Origin: JBAOHV01 sp963714875 | GTDB lineage: Bacteria; Actinomycetota; Acidimicrobiia; Acidimicrobiales; Microtrichaceae | Direction: 5' to 3' | Assembly: GCA_963714875.1 (NCBI GenBank) | Contig: CAVQQI010000010.1 | Coordinates: forward strand, 62,001-126,000 | DNA: 64,000 bases | In this document: positions 1-8,104 of the stretch, piece after piece | Numbering within the stretch: the stretch's first letter is position 1 | Layout: every line of letters begins with the position of its first letter | Notes under the pieces: model-generated | What the model was told of the DNA's origin: nothing | Database searches by the model: none | The model's input: only the letters and a program-made list of their open reading frames with translations | Position numbers and translations under genes: made by a program

Positions 1-680
1 ACGTGCTTGTAGGCGATGGCGAGGGGCGAGTCGCCGGTGAACGGAGGCCGACCGGCGACCAGTTCGTAGAGCACCACACCGAGGGAGTACAGGTCCGAGC
101 GGGGATCGACCGGCAGACCCTGGGCCTGCTCGGGGGAGAAGTAGGTGGCGGTCCCCATGACCGACCCCGCCTGGGTCAGGTCCTCGTCGGAGGAGGAGAG
201 CGCCCGGGCGATGCCGAAGTCCGTCACCTTGGACTGCCCGGACCGCGTCAGCAGCACGTTGCCCGGCTTGACGTCGCGGTGCACCACCCCGCGCGAGTGC
301 GCGAAACCCAGTCCGGAGGCGACCTCGGCGGCGATCTCGGCAGCCCGACGCGGGTGGAAGGGCCCGTCGGAGCGCAGCACCCGGGACAGACTCGGGCCGT
401 CGACGTACTCCATGACGATGAAGTACGTACCGTCCTGCGCGCCCCAGTCGTAGACACCCACGACGTTGGGGTGCGAGAGGTTGGCAGCGGCCTGGGCCTC
501 ACGTCGGAAACGCTCGACGAAGGAGGGGTCCGTCGCGAACTCGGCGACCAGTTCCTTGACCGCCACCGGGCGGTCGAGCGAGCGGTCCCGCGCCAGGTAC
601 ACCTGTGCCATCCCCCCGCGGGCGAGGCGGCGGTGGATCTCGTACCGGTCGTTCAGGACGCGCAGATCTTGGTCAGCCAT
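1..680 (-). CDS. pknB: Ser/Thr protein kinase, PknB-type (C-terminal part outside window)
   Basis: This is the N-terminal 226 residues of a Hanks-type kinase; the gene runs off the left edge. The Gly-rich loop (RGGMAQ, about 21-26), the VAVK lysine (about K42), HRDVKPGN (about 134-141), DFG (about 154-156) and the GTATYFSPEQ activation segment are all intact, so it should be active. It is the last gene of the fhaA-fhaB-pstP-ftsW-pbpA run, the position of pknB in other actinobacteria, where PASTA-type PknB senses peptidoglycan and phosphorylates division and wall proteins. PASTA repeats would lie off the window, so the exact paralogue is inferred from position. The start ATG at 680 has no clear ribosome site; TACGCT lies 9 bases upstream (690-695), so an extra leaderless transcript is possible. 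Confidence 0.88.
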   Translation of the reverse strand, partial: MADQDLRVLNDRYEIHRRLARGGMAQVYLARDRSLDRPVAVKELVAEFATDPSFVERFRREAQAAANLSHPNVVGVYDWGAQDGTYFIVMEYVDGPSLSRVLRSDGPFHPRRAAEIAAEVASGLGFAHSRGVVHRDVKPGNVLLTRSGQSKVTDFGIARALSSSDEDLTQAGSVMGTATYFSPEQAQGLPVDPRSDLYSLGVVLYELVAGRPPFTGDSPLAIAYKH

Positions 681-754
681 GCGGGCAACAGCGTAGATGC
701 GCCGCTGTTGCGGGTCGCGGCAACGACATGACCCGCCCGGGGCGGTTGCTCAGC

Positions 755-2257
755 TCAGGGCGTGGCCAGCGCCACTTCGAGCACCGTCCTCGCGATCGGC
801 CCGGCGACACGCCCGCCGGTCAGACCGTCGTCGCCGTCGACACCCTGCACCATCACCGCCACCGCAACGGTCGGCTCGGCATCCACCGGGCCGGCGAAGG
901 CGATCATCCACGCGTGCGAGCGGGGCGGCGTCGTGCCCAGCTGCGCAGTACCGGTCTTGGCGCCCACCTCGAACCCGGGCAGTTGCAGGATGCGGCCGGT
1001 GCCGCGCTCGACCACGCTGATCATGGCGCGGCGCATCACCTCGGCCACGTCGGGCTCCATCGAGTCCCGCCAGGGGCGCTGGTCGAACCGGCTGACGACG
1101 TCGCCATCGCGGGCCTGCACCTCGGACATGACGTGGGGAACCATGATCCGTCCCTCGTTCGCCACACCTGCCGCGACCAGAGCCATCTGCAGCGGTGTCG
1201 CCGCCACGTCGTTCTGGCCGATCGCCGTCTGGGCGAGCGCCGGGGTGTCCGCGACAACCGGGGCCTCGCCCTCCGGCTCGCGCACCACGTCGCCGAAGTC
1301 CGTCGGATAGACCGACGCCGCTGGTCGGGTCAGGTCGATCGGCGGCGCCTCGTTGAACCCGGCTGCCTCGGCCGCCTCGATCATCGGGTCGGGTCCCAGC
1401 TGTTCGGCGGCCATCTGCGCGAACGAGGAGTTGCAGGACTGCTCGAGGATCGCGAACAACGCTCCGCCACAGCTGCTGCGATCGAAGTTGAAGATCGGAC
1501 GGTTGGTCAGCGGTGGCGTGTAGGACTGCACCACCGGGTACACGGGTTCTTCCTCGGTGACCGTGCCGCTGGTGAGGCCGGCGGTGGCGGTGACCACCTT
1601 GAACGTCGAACCGGGGAAGAACCGCTCCTGGTAGGACCGCGCCAGCAAGGGCTTCTCCGGCGAGGCGTCCAGCAGACGCTTCGCCGTGATGGCGGTCTCT
1701 CCCTCGTTGCCCGACACGACGTTCGGGTCATAGGTCGGTGTGGAGTACATCGCCTGGATCGCTCCGGTGGACGGGTCGAGCACCACCACCGACCCGGTGA
1801 GCGCACCCAGCGCGTCCCTGGCGGCGCGCTGCACGTCGCTGTGCACGGTGAGGATGACGTCGCCCTCGCTGGAGGGGTCCGAGAAGAACCCCGACAACTC
1901 GTGCAGCTGCAGCGCAGAGGTGCGGCCCGTCAACTCTGCGTTGTAGGTGCGTTCGACACCGGTCGAGCCCAGGCGGAACGAGTAGTACCCCGTCAGGTGG
2001 GCGAACAGCTCCCCCTCGGGATACACCCTCTGGTAGCGCAGCTCGGCACGTCGTTCCTCGGAGGTGGCCAGCACCACCCCGTCGGCGCTGACGATGTCGC
2101 CCCGGGGCCGGTTGAAGTCCCGCAGCTGCGCACGGGTGTTCTCGGGGCGATCGTTGTACTCCGAGGCGTCGAGCACCTGCAGCTGGTTGAGCTTGGCGAA
2201 GGCCGCGACGTAGCAGACCATGATCACGATCCCGAGGACTTTGATCTGTCGACTCAC
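755..2257 (-). CDS. pbpA: Class B penicillin-binding protein (peptidoglycan transpeptidase)
   Basis: A 500-residue protein with an N-terminal membrane anchor (about residues 7-22) and a periplasmic transpeptidase. All three active-site motifs are present: SxxK in PGSTFK (about S217), SxN in QSCNSSF, and KTGTA near residue 440. It crosslinks peptidoglycan, in this locus normally as partner of the SEDS glycosyltransferase encoded just upstream. The GTG start at 2257 overlaps the ftsW/rodA stop as GTGA (2254-2257), so the two are translationally coupled. The open frame extends further upstream, but those residues are the neighbour read in another frame. Confidence 0.9.
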   Translation of the reverse strand: MSRQIKVLGIVIMVCYVAAFAKLNQLQVLDASEYNDRPENTRAQLRDFNRPRGDIVSADGVVLATSEERRAELRYQRVYPEGELFAHLTGYYSFRLGSTGVERTYNAELTGRTSALQLHELSGFFSDPSSEGDVILTVHSDVQRAARDALGALTGSVVVLDPSTGAIQAMYSTPTYDPNVVSGNEGETAITAKRLLDASPEKPLLARSYQERFFPGSTFKVVTATAGLTSGTVTEEEPVYPVVQSYTPPLTNRPIFNFDRSSCGGALFAILEQSCNSSFAQMAAEQLGPDPMIEAAEAAGFNEAPPIDLTRPAASVYPTDFGDVVREPEGEAPVVADTPALAQTAIGQNDVAATPLQMALVAAGVANEGRIMVPHVMSEVQARDGDVVSRFDQRPWRDSMEPDVAEVMRRAMISVVERGTGRILQLPGFEVGAKTGTAQLGTTPPRSHAWMIAFAGPVDAEPTVAVAVMVQGVDGDDGLTGGRVAGPIARTVLEVALATP

Positions 2258-3597
2258 CGCGCCACCAATGGAGCCGGCGACCGGCTCTCGGACTGGTCCG
2301 AGATGCGCACCAGAAGGGCCAGCAACACGTAGTTCGCGACCAGCGACGACCCGCCGTAGGACACGAACGGCAGCGTCACACCGGTGAGCGGGAGCAGCCG
2401 GATCACCCCGGCGATGATGATGAAGGCCTGGAACGCGATGAGCGAGGTGAGCCCCACGGCCAGCAGTGCGCCGAACGGGTCGCCCGCTGTCCGGGCAAGT
2501 CGGAGCCCCGACCCGGCCAGCAGGAGGAACGCGCACAGCACCGCGGTGGCACCCAGCAGTCCGAGCTCCTCGCCGATGATGGCGAAGATGAAGTCGGACT
2601 CGTCCGCCGGGATCCGCCCGGAGATGCCGAGACCGGGCCCGGTGCCGGCGATACCGCCCCAGGCGAACGCGTAGGCCGCCTGGATGACCTGGAAACCGGA
2701 GCCCTGGGGGTCCTGCCAGGGGTCGAGCCACGTCGTGACGCGATCCTGCACGTGGGAGAACTGCGTCCACGCCAACCAGGCGCTCACGCCGAACAGGACC
2801 GCACCCGCGGCGACGTAGCTGCCGCGTCCCGTGGCCACGTAGAGCATCACCATGAACAGCACGAAGAACAGCAGCGCCGAGCCCAGGTCGCGCTGGAAGA
2901 CCACCACGATCAGCGACACGCCGACGGCCAGCAGGATCGGCGCGAAGTGCTTGGGGTCGGGGGTGTTGAGACGGCCGATCCGGAACGTCGCCACACCCAG
3001 CAGCTCGCGCCGCTCGGTCAGGTAGCCCGCGAAGAACACCGCGAGACAGATCTTGGCGAACTCACCGGGCTGGAAGTTGACCGGACCCAGCGACACCCAG
3101 ATGCGTGACCCGTTGATCTCTCGACCCAGACCGGGCACCAACGGCAGCACCAGCAGCAACAGACCGATCAGTCCGAAGGTGTAGCGGTAGCGCTGCAGCA
3201 CCTTGATGTCACGAATGACCGCCAGGGTGAGCACGTAGCCGACGATGCCGACGGCGGTCCACGATGCCTGCAGCGCCGCCAGGTCGCCGTCGATGCGGGC
3301 GATGAACACGTAGCCGATGCCGTTGAGCAGCGCTGCGAGCGGCAGGAACAACGCATCCGCGAGCCGCGCCAGCTTGCGCGTCGCGATGTGCGCGCCGACC
3401 AGCAGCGCGACCAGCACACCCAGGAACGGCACGATGTCGGCGGGCAACGACGCGCTGCGTCCCAGGCTCGCCAGCGCGTAGGTGCCCAGGATGATCAGCA
3501 CCGACAGGATCAACAGGCCCAGCTCGGTCCGACGACGAGTGCGGCCCAGGCTGTCCGCCGCCGTCGGCGGACGCGCCGTGGTGTCGGTCGCGGTCAC
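2254..3597 (-). CDS. SEDS-family peptidoglycan glycosyltransferase (FtsW/RodA)
   Basis: A 447-residue polytopic membrane protein with about 12 hydrophobic segments. SEDS signatures are visible: NGSRIW and PVNFQPGEFAK mid-protein, DLGSALL, and a C-terminal PFVSYGGSSL. SEDS proteins polymerise lipid II into glycan strands and work with a class B PBP, here pbpA directly downstream. The GTG start at 3597 overlaps the pstP stop as GTGA. The frame continues upstream through pstP, but that part is low-complexity shadow. Actinobacteria carry this paralogue beside pbpA/pknB (rodA or ftsW2 in different annotations), so I leave the symbol open. Confidence 0.9.
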   Translation of the reverse strand: MTATDTTARPPTAADSLGRTRRRTELGLLILSVLIILGTYALASLGRSASLPADIVPFLGVLVALLVGAHIATRKLARLADALFLPLAALLNGIGYVFIARIDGDLAALQASWTAVGIVGYVLTLAVIRDIKVLQRYRYTFGLIGLLLLVLPLVPGLGREINGSRIWVSLGPVNFQPGEFAKICLAVFFAGYLTERRELLGVATFRIGRLNTPDPKHFAPILLAVGVSLIVVVFQRDLGSALLFFVLFMVMLYVATGRGSYVAAGAVLFGVSAWLAWTQFSHVQDRVTTWLDPWQDPQGSGFQVIQAAYAFAWGGIAGTGPGLGISGRIPADESDFIFAIIGEELGLLGATAVLCAFLLLAGSGLRLARTAGDPFGALLAVGLTSLIAFQAFIIIAGVIRLLPLTGVTLPFVSYGGSSLVANYVLLALLVRISDQSESRSPAPLVAR

Positions 3598-5114
3598 GGC
3601 GGTCCGGGCGCCGGCGCCGCCGGCGGTGCCGGTGGGGCCGCCGGATCGGCCGGAGCAGGAACCGGGGGTGCCGTGGTCGTCGGGGCTGCGGTGGTGGTCG
3701 TGGTGGTGGTGGTGGTGGTCGTCGTGGTCGTGGTCGTGGTGCGGTCCAGCAGGTTGGCGACGTAGCGCTCGGCGTCGGCGCGACTCGTGAAGCGCTGACC
3801 CTCGCGCACGTCGCGCTGGTCCTTCGGCGACAGCTCCACCAGCACGACACCCGAGGACTGCTCGACCTGTGGCTGGATCCACAGGAAGCCGTCGGGTTGG
3901 CCCCGATAGACGGCGACGGTGCCGTCGTCGTCGCCGACGAACCAGCCCTGGCCCGCGGTGTAGAGCACGATCCCGAACGCACCGCCGATGATCAGCAGCA
4001 CCGCGAGGACGAACGCGGGAGTCCGCCACGAACGGCGCGTCGATGACCCGTCGTCGTCGCTTCCGCCTGCGTCGTCACCAGCGTCCTCCGCGTCCGTCCC
4101 GGCCGGAGCTGCTGCGTCCTGCTCCTCGTCATCCCCACCGGACGTCGCCGCGTCGGGATCGGCGTCGTCGAGGCCAGCGCCATCAGCAGCAGCACCCGAG
4201 TCACCGGCCGGCCCGGCATCGTCGGGCGGCTCGGCGTCAGACCCGTCGCCGTCGTCGTCGGTCGCAACCGGGGCGGCGAGGATCGGCACGAGGGGCACCG
4301 TCGCGGTGTCGTTGGCGGGGTCGTGGAAGGCGTCGTCCAGGTCCACCGTCGGCGTGGCGATGCGGCGGAATCGCCGATCGAGCGGCTCGGGAGGATCCTC
4401 GGCGCCGACCAGGTCCACCACGACCGCGGTGATGTTGTCCCGGCCCCCGGCCGCCTCGGCCTCTGCCGCGAGTCGGCGAGCTGCGACCTCGGGGTCGTCT
4501 CCCTCTGCGAGCACCTCGGCGATGCGCGACTCGTCGAGCTCGTTGAACAGACCGTCGCTGCACAACAGCAGGCGATCGCCCTCGCACGGGCTGAGCAACC
4601 AGGCGTCGACCACGACGAGTGCCTCGACCCCCAGCGCGCGGGTCAGCACGTTGCGCTGCGGGTGCACCTCGGCCTCTTCTGCGGTGATACGACCCTCCCG
4701 GACCAACGTCTCGACCAGGGAGTGGTCCTCGGTCAGGCGCCGCAGCGCACCGACCGCGTACAGGTAGACCCGGCTGTCGCCGACGTTGAGCACCGCCACG
4801 TGCTCGCCGTCCTCATCGACCATGCCGACGACGCAGACCGTCGTGCCCATGCCACGCAGCGACTCATCGGCGGCGGCGCGCTCAGTGATGTTGCGGTTGG
4901 CGGTGTGCACCGCCAGCACCAGATCGGCCAGCGATCGTCGGCCGGCCATCCCCTCGAGGACCTCGACGGTGACCGCCGAGGCGACCTCGCCCGCGCGATG
5001 CCCACCCATGCCGTCGGCGACGACGGCCAGGTCGTCACCGACGAGGTGGGAGTCCTCGTTCGCGGCGCGCACCTGGCCGACCAGCGTCGCGGACCCCGAC
5101 CGGAGGTGGATCAC
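3594..5114 (-). CDS. pstP: PP2C-type Ser/Thr phosphatase with one membrane span and a Thr-rich tail
   Basis: A 506-residue PPM-family phosphatase. The cytoplasmic catalytic domain (about 1-240) has the metal-binding motifs ANEDS, ADGMGGHRAGE, CSDGL and GGRDNITAVV. An Asp/Ala/Gly-rich linker (about 270-345) leads to one membrane helix (around 355-375) and an extracellular segment ending in 17 consecutive threonines and a Pro/Ala-rich tail. PstP is the only such phosphatase in many actinobacteria and reverses PknA/PknB phosphorylation. The ATG at 5114 overlaps the fhaB stop as ATGA. The Thr tract and very acidic linker are longer than I expect for this family; the catalytic call is firm. Confidence 0.93.
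   Translation of the reverse strand: MIHLRSGSATLVGQVRAANEDSHLVGDDLAVVADGMGGHRAGEVASAVTVEVLEGMAGRRSLADLVLAVHTANRNITERAAADESLRGMGTTVCVVGMVDEDGEHVAVLNVGDSRVYLYAVGALRRLTEDHSLVETLVREGRITAEEAEVHPQRNVLTRALGVEALVVVDAWLLSPCEGDRLLLCSDGLFNELDESRIAEVLAEGDDPEVAARRLAAEAEAAGGRDNITAVVVDLVGAEDPPEPLDRRFRRIATPTVDLDDAFHDPANDTATVPLVPILAAPVATDDDGDGSDAEPPDDAGPAGDSGAAADGAGLDDADPDAATSGGDDEEQDAAAPAGTDAEDAGDDAGGSDDDGSSTRRSWRTPAFVLAVLLIIGGAFGIVLYTAGQGWFVGDDDGTVAVYRGQPDGFLWIQPQVEQSSGVVLVELSPKDQRDVREGQRFTSRADAERYVANLLDRTTTTTTTTTTTTTTTTTAAPTTTAPPVPAPADPAAPPAPPAAPAPGPP
3690..3740 (-). repeat. Threonine-codon microsatellite in pstP
   Basis: Seventeen tandem Thr codons (a mix of ACC and ACG) near the 3' end of pstP, seen on the + strand as runs of ggt and cgt. 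A tract of this kind could expand or contract by slippage and would change the extracellular tail length without a frameshift. Confidence 0.9.
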
Positions 5115-5611
5115 CGGATCTCCATCACGACATTGCCGATCTGGATGCGGTCACCCGGTCGGGCCGGCATCTGCCCGACCGCTCTCGTCCCGTTCACCCA
5201 GGTGCCGTTGGTCGAGCCCAGATCCTCGGCGAACACCGAGCCGTCCCGGATGAACACCCGGCAGTGGACCTGTGAGACGTACTGCTCGTCGAGCACGATC
5301 GAGCAGCCGCCGGCCCGACCGACGGTCAGCTCGGGGCCGAGCGCGAACTCGGCCCCCGCGCGGGCGGGGGGCTCGACGATGACCAGGCGTGTCGGCACGG
5401 TCGTGCCACGGCGGGACTTCGCCGCCTTCGGGGCCTTGGTCTTGGCGGCCTTGGCCTTCGGTGCTCGGCCGCGGCGGCTGACCGCGCCCTCGGCGGGTGC
5501 CAGCTTCGGTGGTGTCACCTCGGACCAGACCGCCCGCAGGACGCGCAGGAAGAACAGGTACAGCAGCGCCAGCAGGCACAGCTTCAGGACGGTGAGCAGC
5601 TGCTCGGACAC
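5111..5611 (-). CDS. fhaB: FHA-domain protein with N-terminal membrane helix
   Basis: A 166-residue protein with a single N-terminal hydrophobic helix (about 5-25), a basic linker rich in Lys/Ala/Pro (about 40-75) and a C-terminal FHA domain (about 85-160) with the phospho-Thr binding signatures GRAGG, SxVHCR and GSTNGTWVNG. FHA domains read phosphothreonine, so it is a likely adaptor for PknA/PknB. In mycobacteria the equivalent FhaB (FipA) links the kinases to division. It is coupled to pstP by ATGA and starts 10 bases after fhaA ends. Confidence 0.9.
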   Translation of the reverse strand: MSEQLLTVLKLCLLALLYLFFLRVLRAVWSEVTPPKLAPAEGAVSRRGRAPKAKAAKTKAPKAAKSRRGTTVPTRLVIVEPPARAGAEFALGPELTVGRAGGCSIVLDEQYVSQVHCRVFIRDGSVFAEDLGSTNGTWVNGTRAVGQMPARPGDRIQIGNVVMEIR

Positions 5612-5621
5612 TCGGGCGAGC

Positions 5622-6281
5622 CTACGACGCCTGGAAGTGCATCACGGTGTTGCCGAACCGGACCTCGTCACCCTCTCGCAGCTGGTGTTCGGCAACCCTG
5701 GCGTCGTTCACCTTCGTGCCGTTGGTCGAGCCCAGGTCGACCACGACGAACCCGTCGCCCGAGGGACGGATCTCGGCGTGACGACGGCTGACGTTGGGAT
5801 CTGCCAGCACGATCGTGCAGTCGTTCGCACGACCGACCGACACGACGTACTCACCCAGGGGCACACGGTCGCCGGTGGGCAACAGCAGCGAGCCGGGCGG
5901 CAGACCGCCGACGCCCTCGGCGAACCTGCCGTGGACCGTCAACACCCCGCCGCGCAACGCGTCGTCGACCTCGATCGAGACCTCGACCGGGCCGACGAAG
6001 CCGTACTGCTCGTCGCGAGCGTGCTCGCGGGCTGCATCGGCGAGCTCTCGGCGCAACGTGCCGAGCAGGTCGGCCAGCTGCTCGCCGTCGGACGCGGCGA
6101 TGGCGAACTGGAACGAGTTGGGCACGATGGTGCGGCCGTCGACGCCGACGGTGCGACGCGAGTCCATCTCACGCACCAGCTTGCGCCCGAACTCGACCGG
6201 GCTGAGGCCACTGCGGAACAGACGCGAGAAGGTGCCCTCGACCGCTCGTTCCAGACGGCTCTCGAAGCCCTTGATACCCAT
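5622..6281 (-). CDS. fhaA: FHA-domain protein with DUF3662 N-terminus
   Basis: A 219-residue protein: an N-terminal DUF3662-type domain (MGIKGFESRLERAVEG, FSRLFRSGLSP) and a C-terminal FHA domain (about 135-215) with SVGRANDC, SRRHAEI and GSTNGTKVN. The central disordered linker seen in mycobacterial FhaA is nearly absent, so this is a compact form. Known role: FhaA binds phosphorylated wall-synthesis regulators (MviN/MurJ, CwlM) and tunes peptidoglycan synthesis. The start is set at ATG 6281 because the family begins there and TACTGT (6289-6294) lies 7 bases upstream with no ribosome site, a leaderless arrangement. It is the first gene of the operon. Confidence 0.92.
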   Translation of the reverse strand: MGIKGFESRLERAVEGTFSRLFRSGLSPVEFGRKLVREMDSRRTVGVDGRTIVPNSFQFAIAASDGEQLADLLGTLRRELADAAREHARDEQYGFVGPVEVSIEVDDALRGGVLTVHGRFAEGVGGLPPGSLLLPTGDRVPLGEYVVSVGRANDCTIVLADPNVSRRHAEIRPSGDGFVVVDLGSTNGTKVNDARVAEHQLREGDEVRFGNTVMHFQAS

Positions 6282-6288
6282 CGGCCCA

Positions 6289-6294
6289 ACAGTA
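6289..6294 (-). promoter_or_regulatory. -10 element of the fhaA operon (leaderless)
   Basis: TACTGT ends 7 bases before the fhaA ATG on the minus strand; no Shine-Dalgarno sequence intervenes. Confidence 0.55.
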
Positions 6295-6368
6295 CCGAGA
6301 GTCCGGGACATCTCAGGGATCGCAGTTGGGAACTCCGCCGGAGCGGAGCTACGCTGCGTCCTCCACTT

Positions 6369-6455
6369 GCGCGAGTGGCGGAATTGGCAGACGCGGAGGA
6401 TTCAGGTTCCTGTGTCCGAAAGGACGTGGGGGTTCAAGTCCCCCCTCGCGCACCA
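6369..6455 (+). tRNA. tRNA-Leu (anticodon CAG)
   Basis: A class II tRNA with a 7-bp acceptor stem (GCGCGAG with CTCGCGC), a long variable arm (GTCC/GGAC around a GAAA loop), the T arm GGGGG TTCAAGT CCCCC and an encoded CCA end. The anticodon loop TTCAGGT gives CAG, reading CUG, the main Leu codon here. The outermost pair of the anticodon stem (27-43) reads G-G, a small irregularity. Confidence 0.96.
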
Positions 6456-6476
6456 TTGTCCTCTGTCGGGACATCG

Positions 6477-6507
6477 GAAACCCTCGGCCCTCAGGTTCGG
6501 GGGTTTC
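6477..6507 (+). terminator. Terminator downstream of tRNA-Leu
   Basis: Ten-base-pair stem (GAAACCCTCG with CGGGGGTTTC, one T-G wobble) about 20 bases after the tRNA and before the convergent reductase gene. There is no T tract, as is usual in GC-rich actinobacteria. Confidence 0.65.
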
Positions 6508-6574
6508 TGCGTTGCCCGGGACGTCGTGCCCGTCCTGCCGGCCCGGGAACCGCCACCGGCGCCGAACGGACCTG

Positions 6575-7448
6575 TCAGCCGGATGCAGCGGCGCTGCCCG
6601 CCGCACTGAGCCGCTCCACCTCGTCCGCGCTCAGCTCCAGGTCGGCCGCGGCGACGTTCTGCTCGAGGTGCTCGATCGAACCCGTCCCGGGGATGGGCAG
6701 CATCACCGGGCTGCGCGCCAGGAGCCAGGCGAGCGCCACCTGACCCGGCGTGGCGTCGCGGTCCCGGGCGATCTCGTCGACCGGTCCGCCCGGGCGGGCC
6801 AGGTCGCCGGCTGCGAGGGGGAACCAGGGGATGAAGCCGATGCCCTCGGCGTCGCAGTACTCGAGCACGTCCTCGGAGCCACGGTCGATCAGGTTGTAGC
6901 GGTTCTGCACCGTGGCGATCGGCAGGTGCTCGCGGGCCGCCACGATGTCGGCGACCGTGCACTCGCTCAGCCCCACGTGACGCACCAGGCCCTCGTCACG
7001 CAACGCGGCGAGGGTCCCGAACTGCTCCTCGGCCGGCACCTGCGGGTCGATCCGGTGCAGCTGGAACAGGTCGATGCGCTCCACGCCCAGGCGCCGCAGA
7101 CTCATGCAGCACGCACTGGCGCAGGTACTCGGGCCGTCCCAGGGGCGCCCAGATGTTCGGTCCGTGACGAGTGAGCCCGGCCTTCGTCGCCACCACCACC
7201 TGTTCGTAGGGGTGCAGCGCCTCGCGGATCAGGTCCTCGGAGACCTCGGGCCCGTAGGAGTCCGCGGTGTCGATGAAGTCCACGCCCAGCTCCGGGAGCC
7301 GACGCAGCACCGCGATGGCCCCGTCGGGGTCCTCGGGCGGCCCCCAGACCCCGTCGCCGGTGATGCGCATCGCGCCGTAGCCGAGCCGGGTGACCGACAG
7401 GTCACCGCCGATGTCGAAGGTTCCTGCAGCGGCAGCGGAGTTGGTCAT
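6575..7448 (-). pseudogene. Aldo/keto reductase, broken by a +1 frameshift
   Basis: Two frames together encode one complete aldo/keto reductase of about 290 residues. The first part (7448 down to about 7110) carries DTADSYG (catalytic Asp and Tyr) and VVVATKAG (Lys). The second (about 7105 to 6575) starts with MSLRRLGVERIDLFQLHRID (catalytic His) and continues to the C-terminus with PIPGTGSIEHLEQN (NADPH site). One extra base near 7100-7112 separates them; removing it joins RQCV to SLRRLG as in the family. All catalytic residues survive, so this is either a very recent mutation or a sequence error. The start is ATG 7448, with AGGAAGG upstream. Substrate unknown. Confidence 0.88.
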
Positions 7449-7496
7449 GGGCACCTTCCTACCCGGTCGGCGCCGTCCCCAGCCGTCGCGGGCGAC

Positions 7497-8036
7497 CTAT
7501 GTGGTGGGAACGCAGTTCTCCTGGGCCCACTGCGAGAGGTTCTGCGCAGCGGTACCGAAGTCGGTGTTCGTGGCGAACACCTGTGCCAGCTGCGCAGCAC
7601 CCACTGCAGCAGCCGGGTTGCCCGAGCTGATCCCTGCCCAGTCGACGTCCGCCGATGCGCTCGCGAGCTCGGCGTAGACCTCTGCGAGCGTCTGCACGTC
7701 GCCGCGCACCTCATCGGGGACCTTGTCGGCGGCCTCGGACAGCAGCTGCGCAGTCTGCTCGAGCTGCTCGGTGGGATCGTCGCCGCTCTGGATCGAGTTG
7801 GCCAGATCGTCGTTGTCGAACGCCTCGGCCAGCTGGCGACACTCGTCGGAGGTGAACGCCGCGTCCCCGGCACCACCCGATCCCGCCGTGGTGGTCGTGG
7901 TGTCGTCCCCACCGCTGCCCGCCTCGACCGTGGTGGACGACGCAGTCGTGTCCGCCGTCTCGTCGTCGCCACCGCACCCGGCGACCAGGCCAGCCACCGC
8001 CAGCACCACAGCCGCACCCAGGATGATTCTGCGCAT
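7497..8036 (-). CDS. Predicted secreted lipoprotein of unknown function
   Basis: A 179-residue protein with a short signal peptide and lipobox (AGLVAGCGG, Cys near residue 21), an acidic Thr/Gly-rich linker (about 25-60) and an Ala/Asp-rich helical domain with two more cysteines (DECRQL and the C-terminal ENCVPTT), which may form a disulfide. I recognise no family. ATG 8036 is preceded by AAGGAG with 6-base spacing, so the longer upstream frame is not used. It sits between the reductase and the SGNH lipoprotein on the same strand, each separated by a gap, so an operon is not certain. Confidence 0.75.
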   Translation of the reverse strand: MRRIILGAAVVLAVAGLVAGCGGDDETADTTASSTTVEAGSGGDDTTTTTAGSGGAGDAAFTSDECRQLAEAFDNDDLANSIQSGDDPTEQLEQTAQLLSEAADKVPDEVRGDVQTLAEVYAELASASADVDWAGISSGNPAAAVGAAQLAQVFATNTDFGTAAQNLSQWAQENCVPTT

Positions 8037-8104
8037 CACCGACTCCTTCTCGTTCCGAGCATCGGGTCCACGGTACCCAGGCACGCGAGTTGCCCCAACC
8101 GTCG

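Noticed and set aside
4323..6743. Long + strand frame opposite pstP and fhaA
   Set aside because: It overlaps three well-supported minus-strand genes and a tRNA, and its composition is shadow-like.
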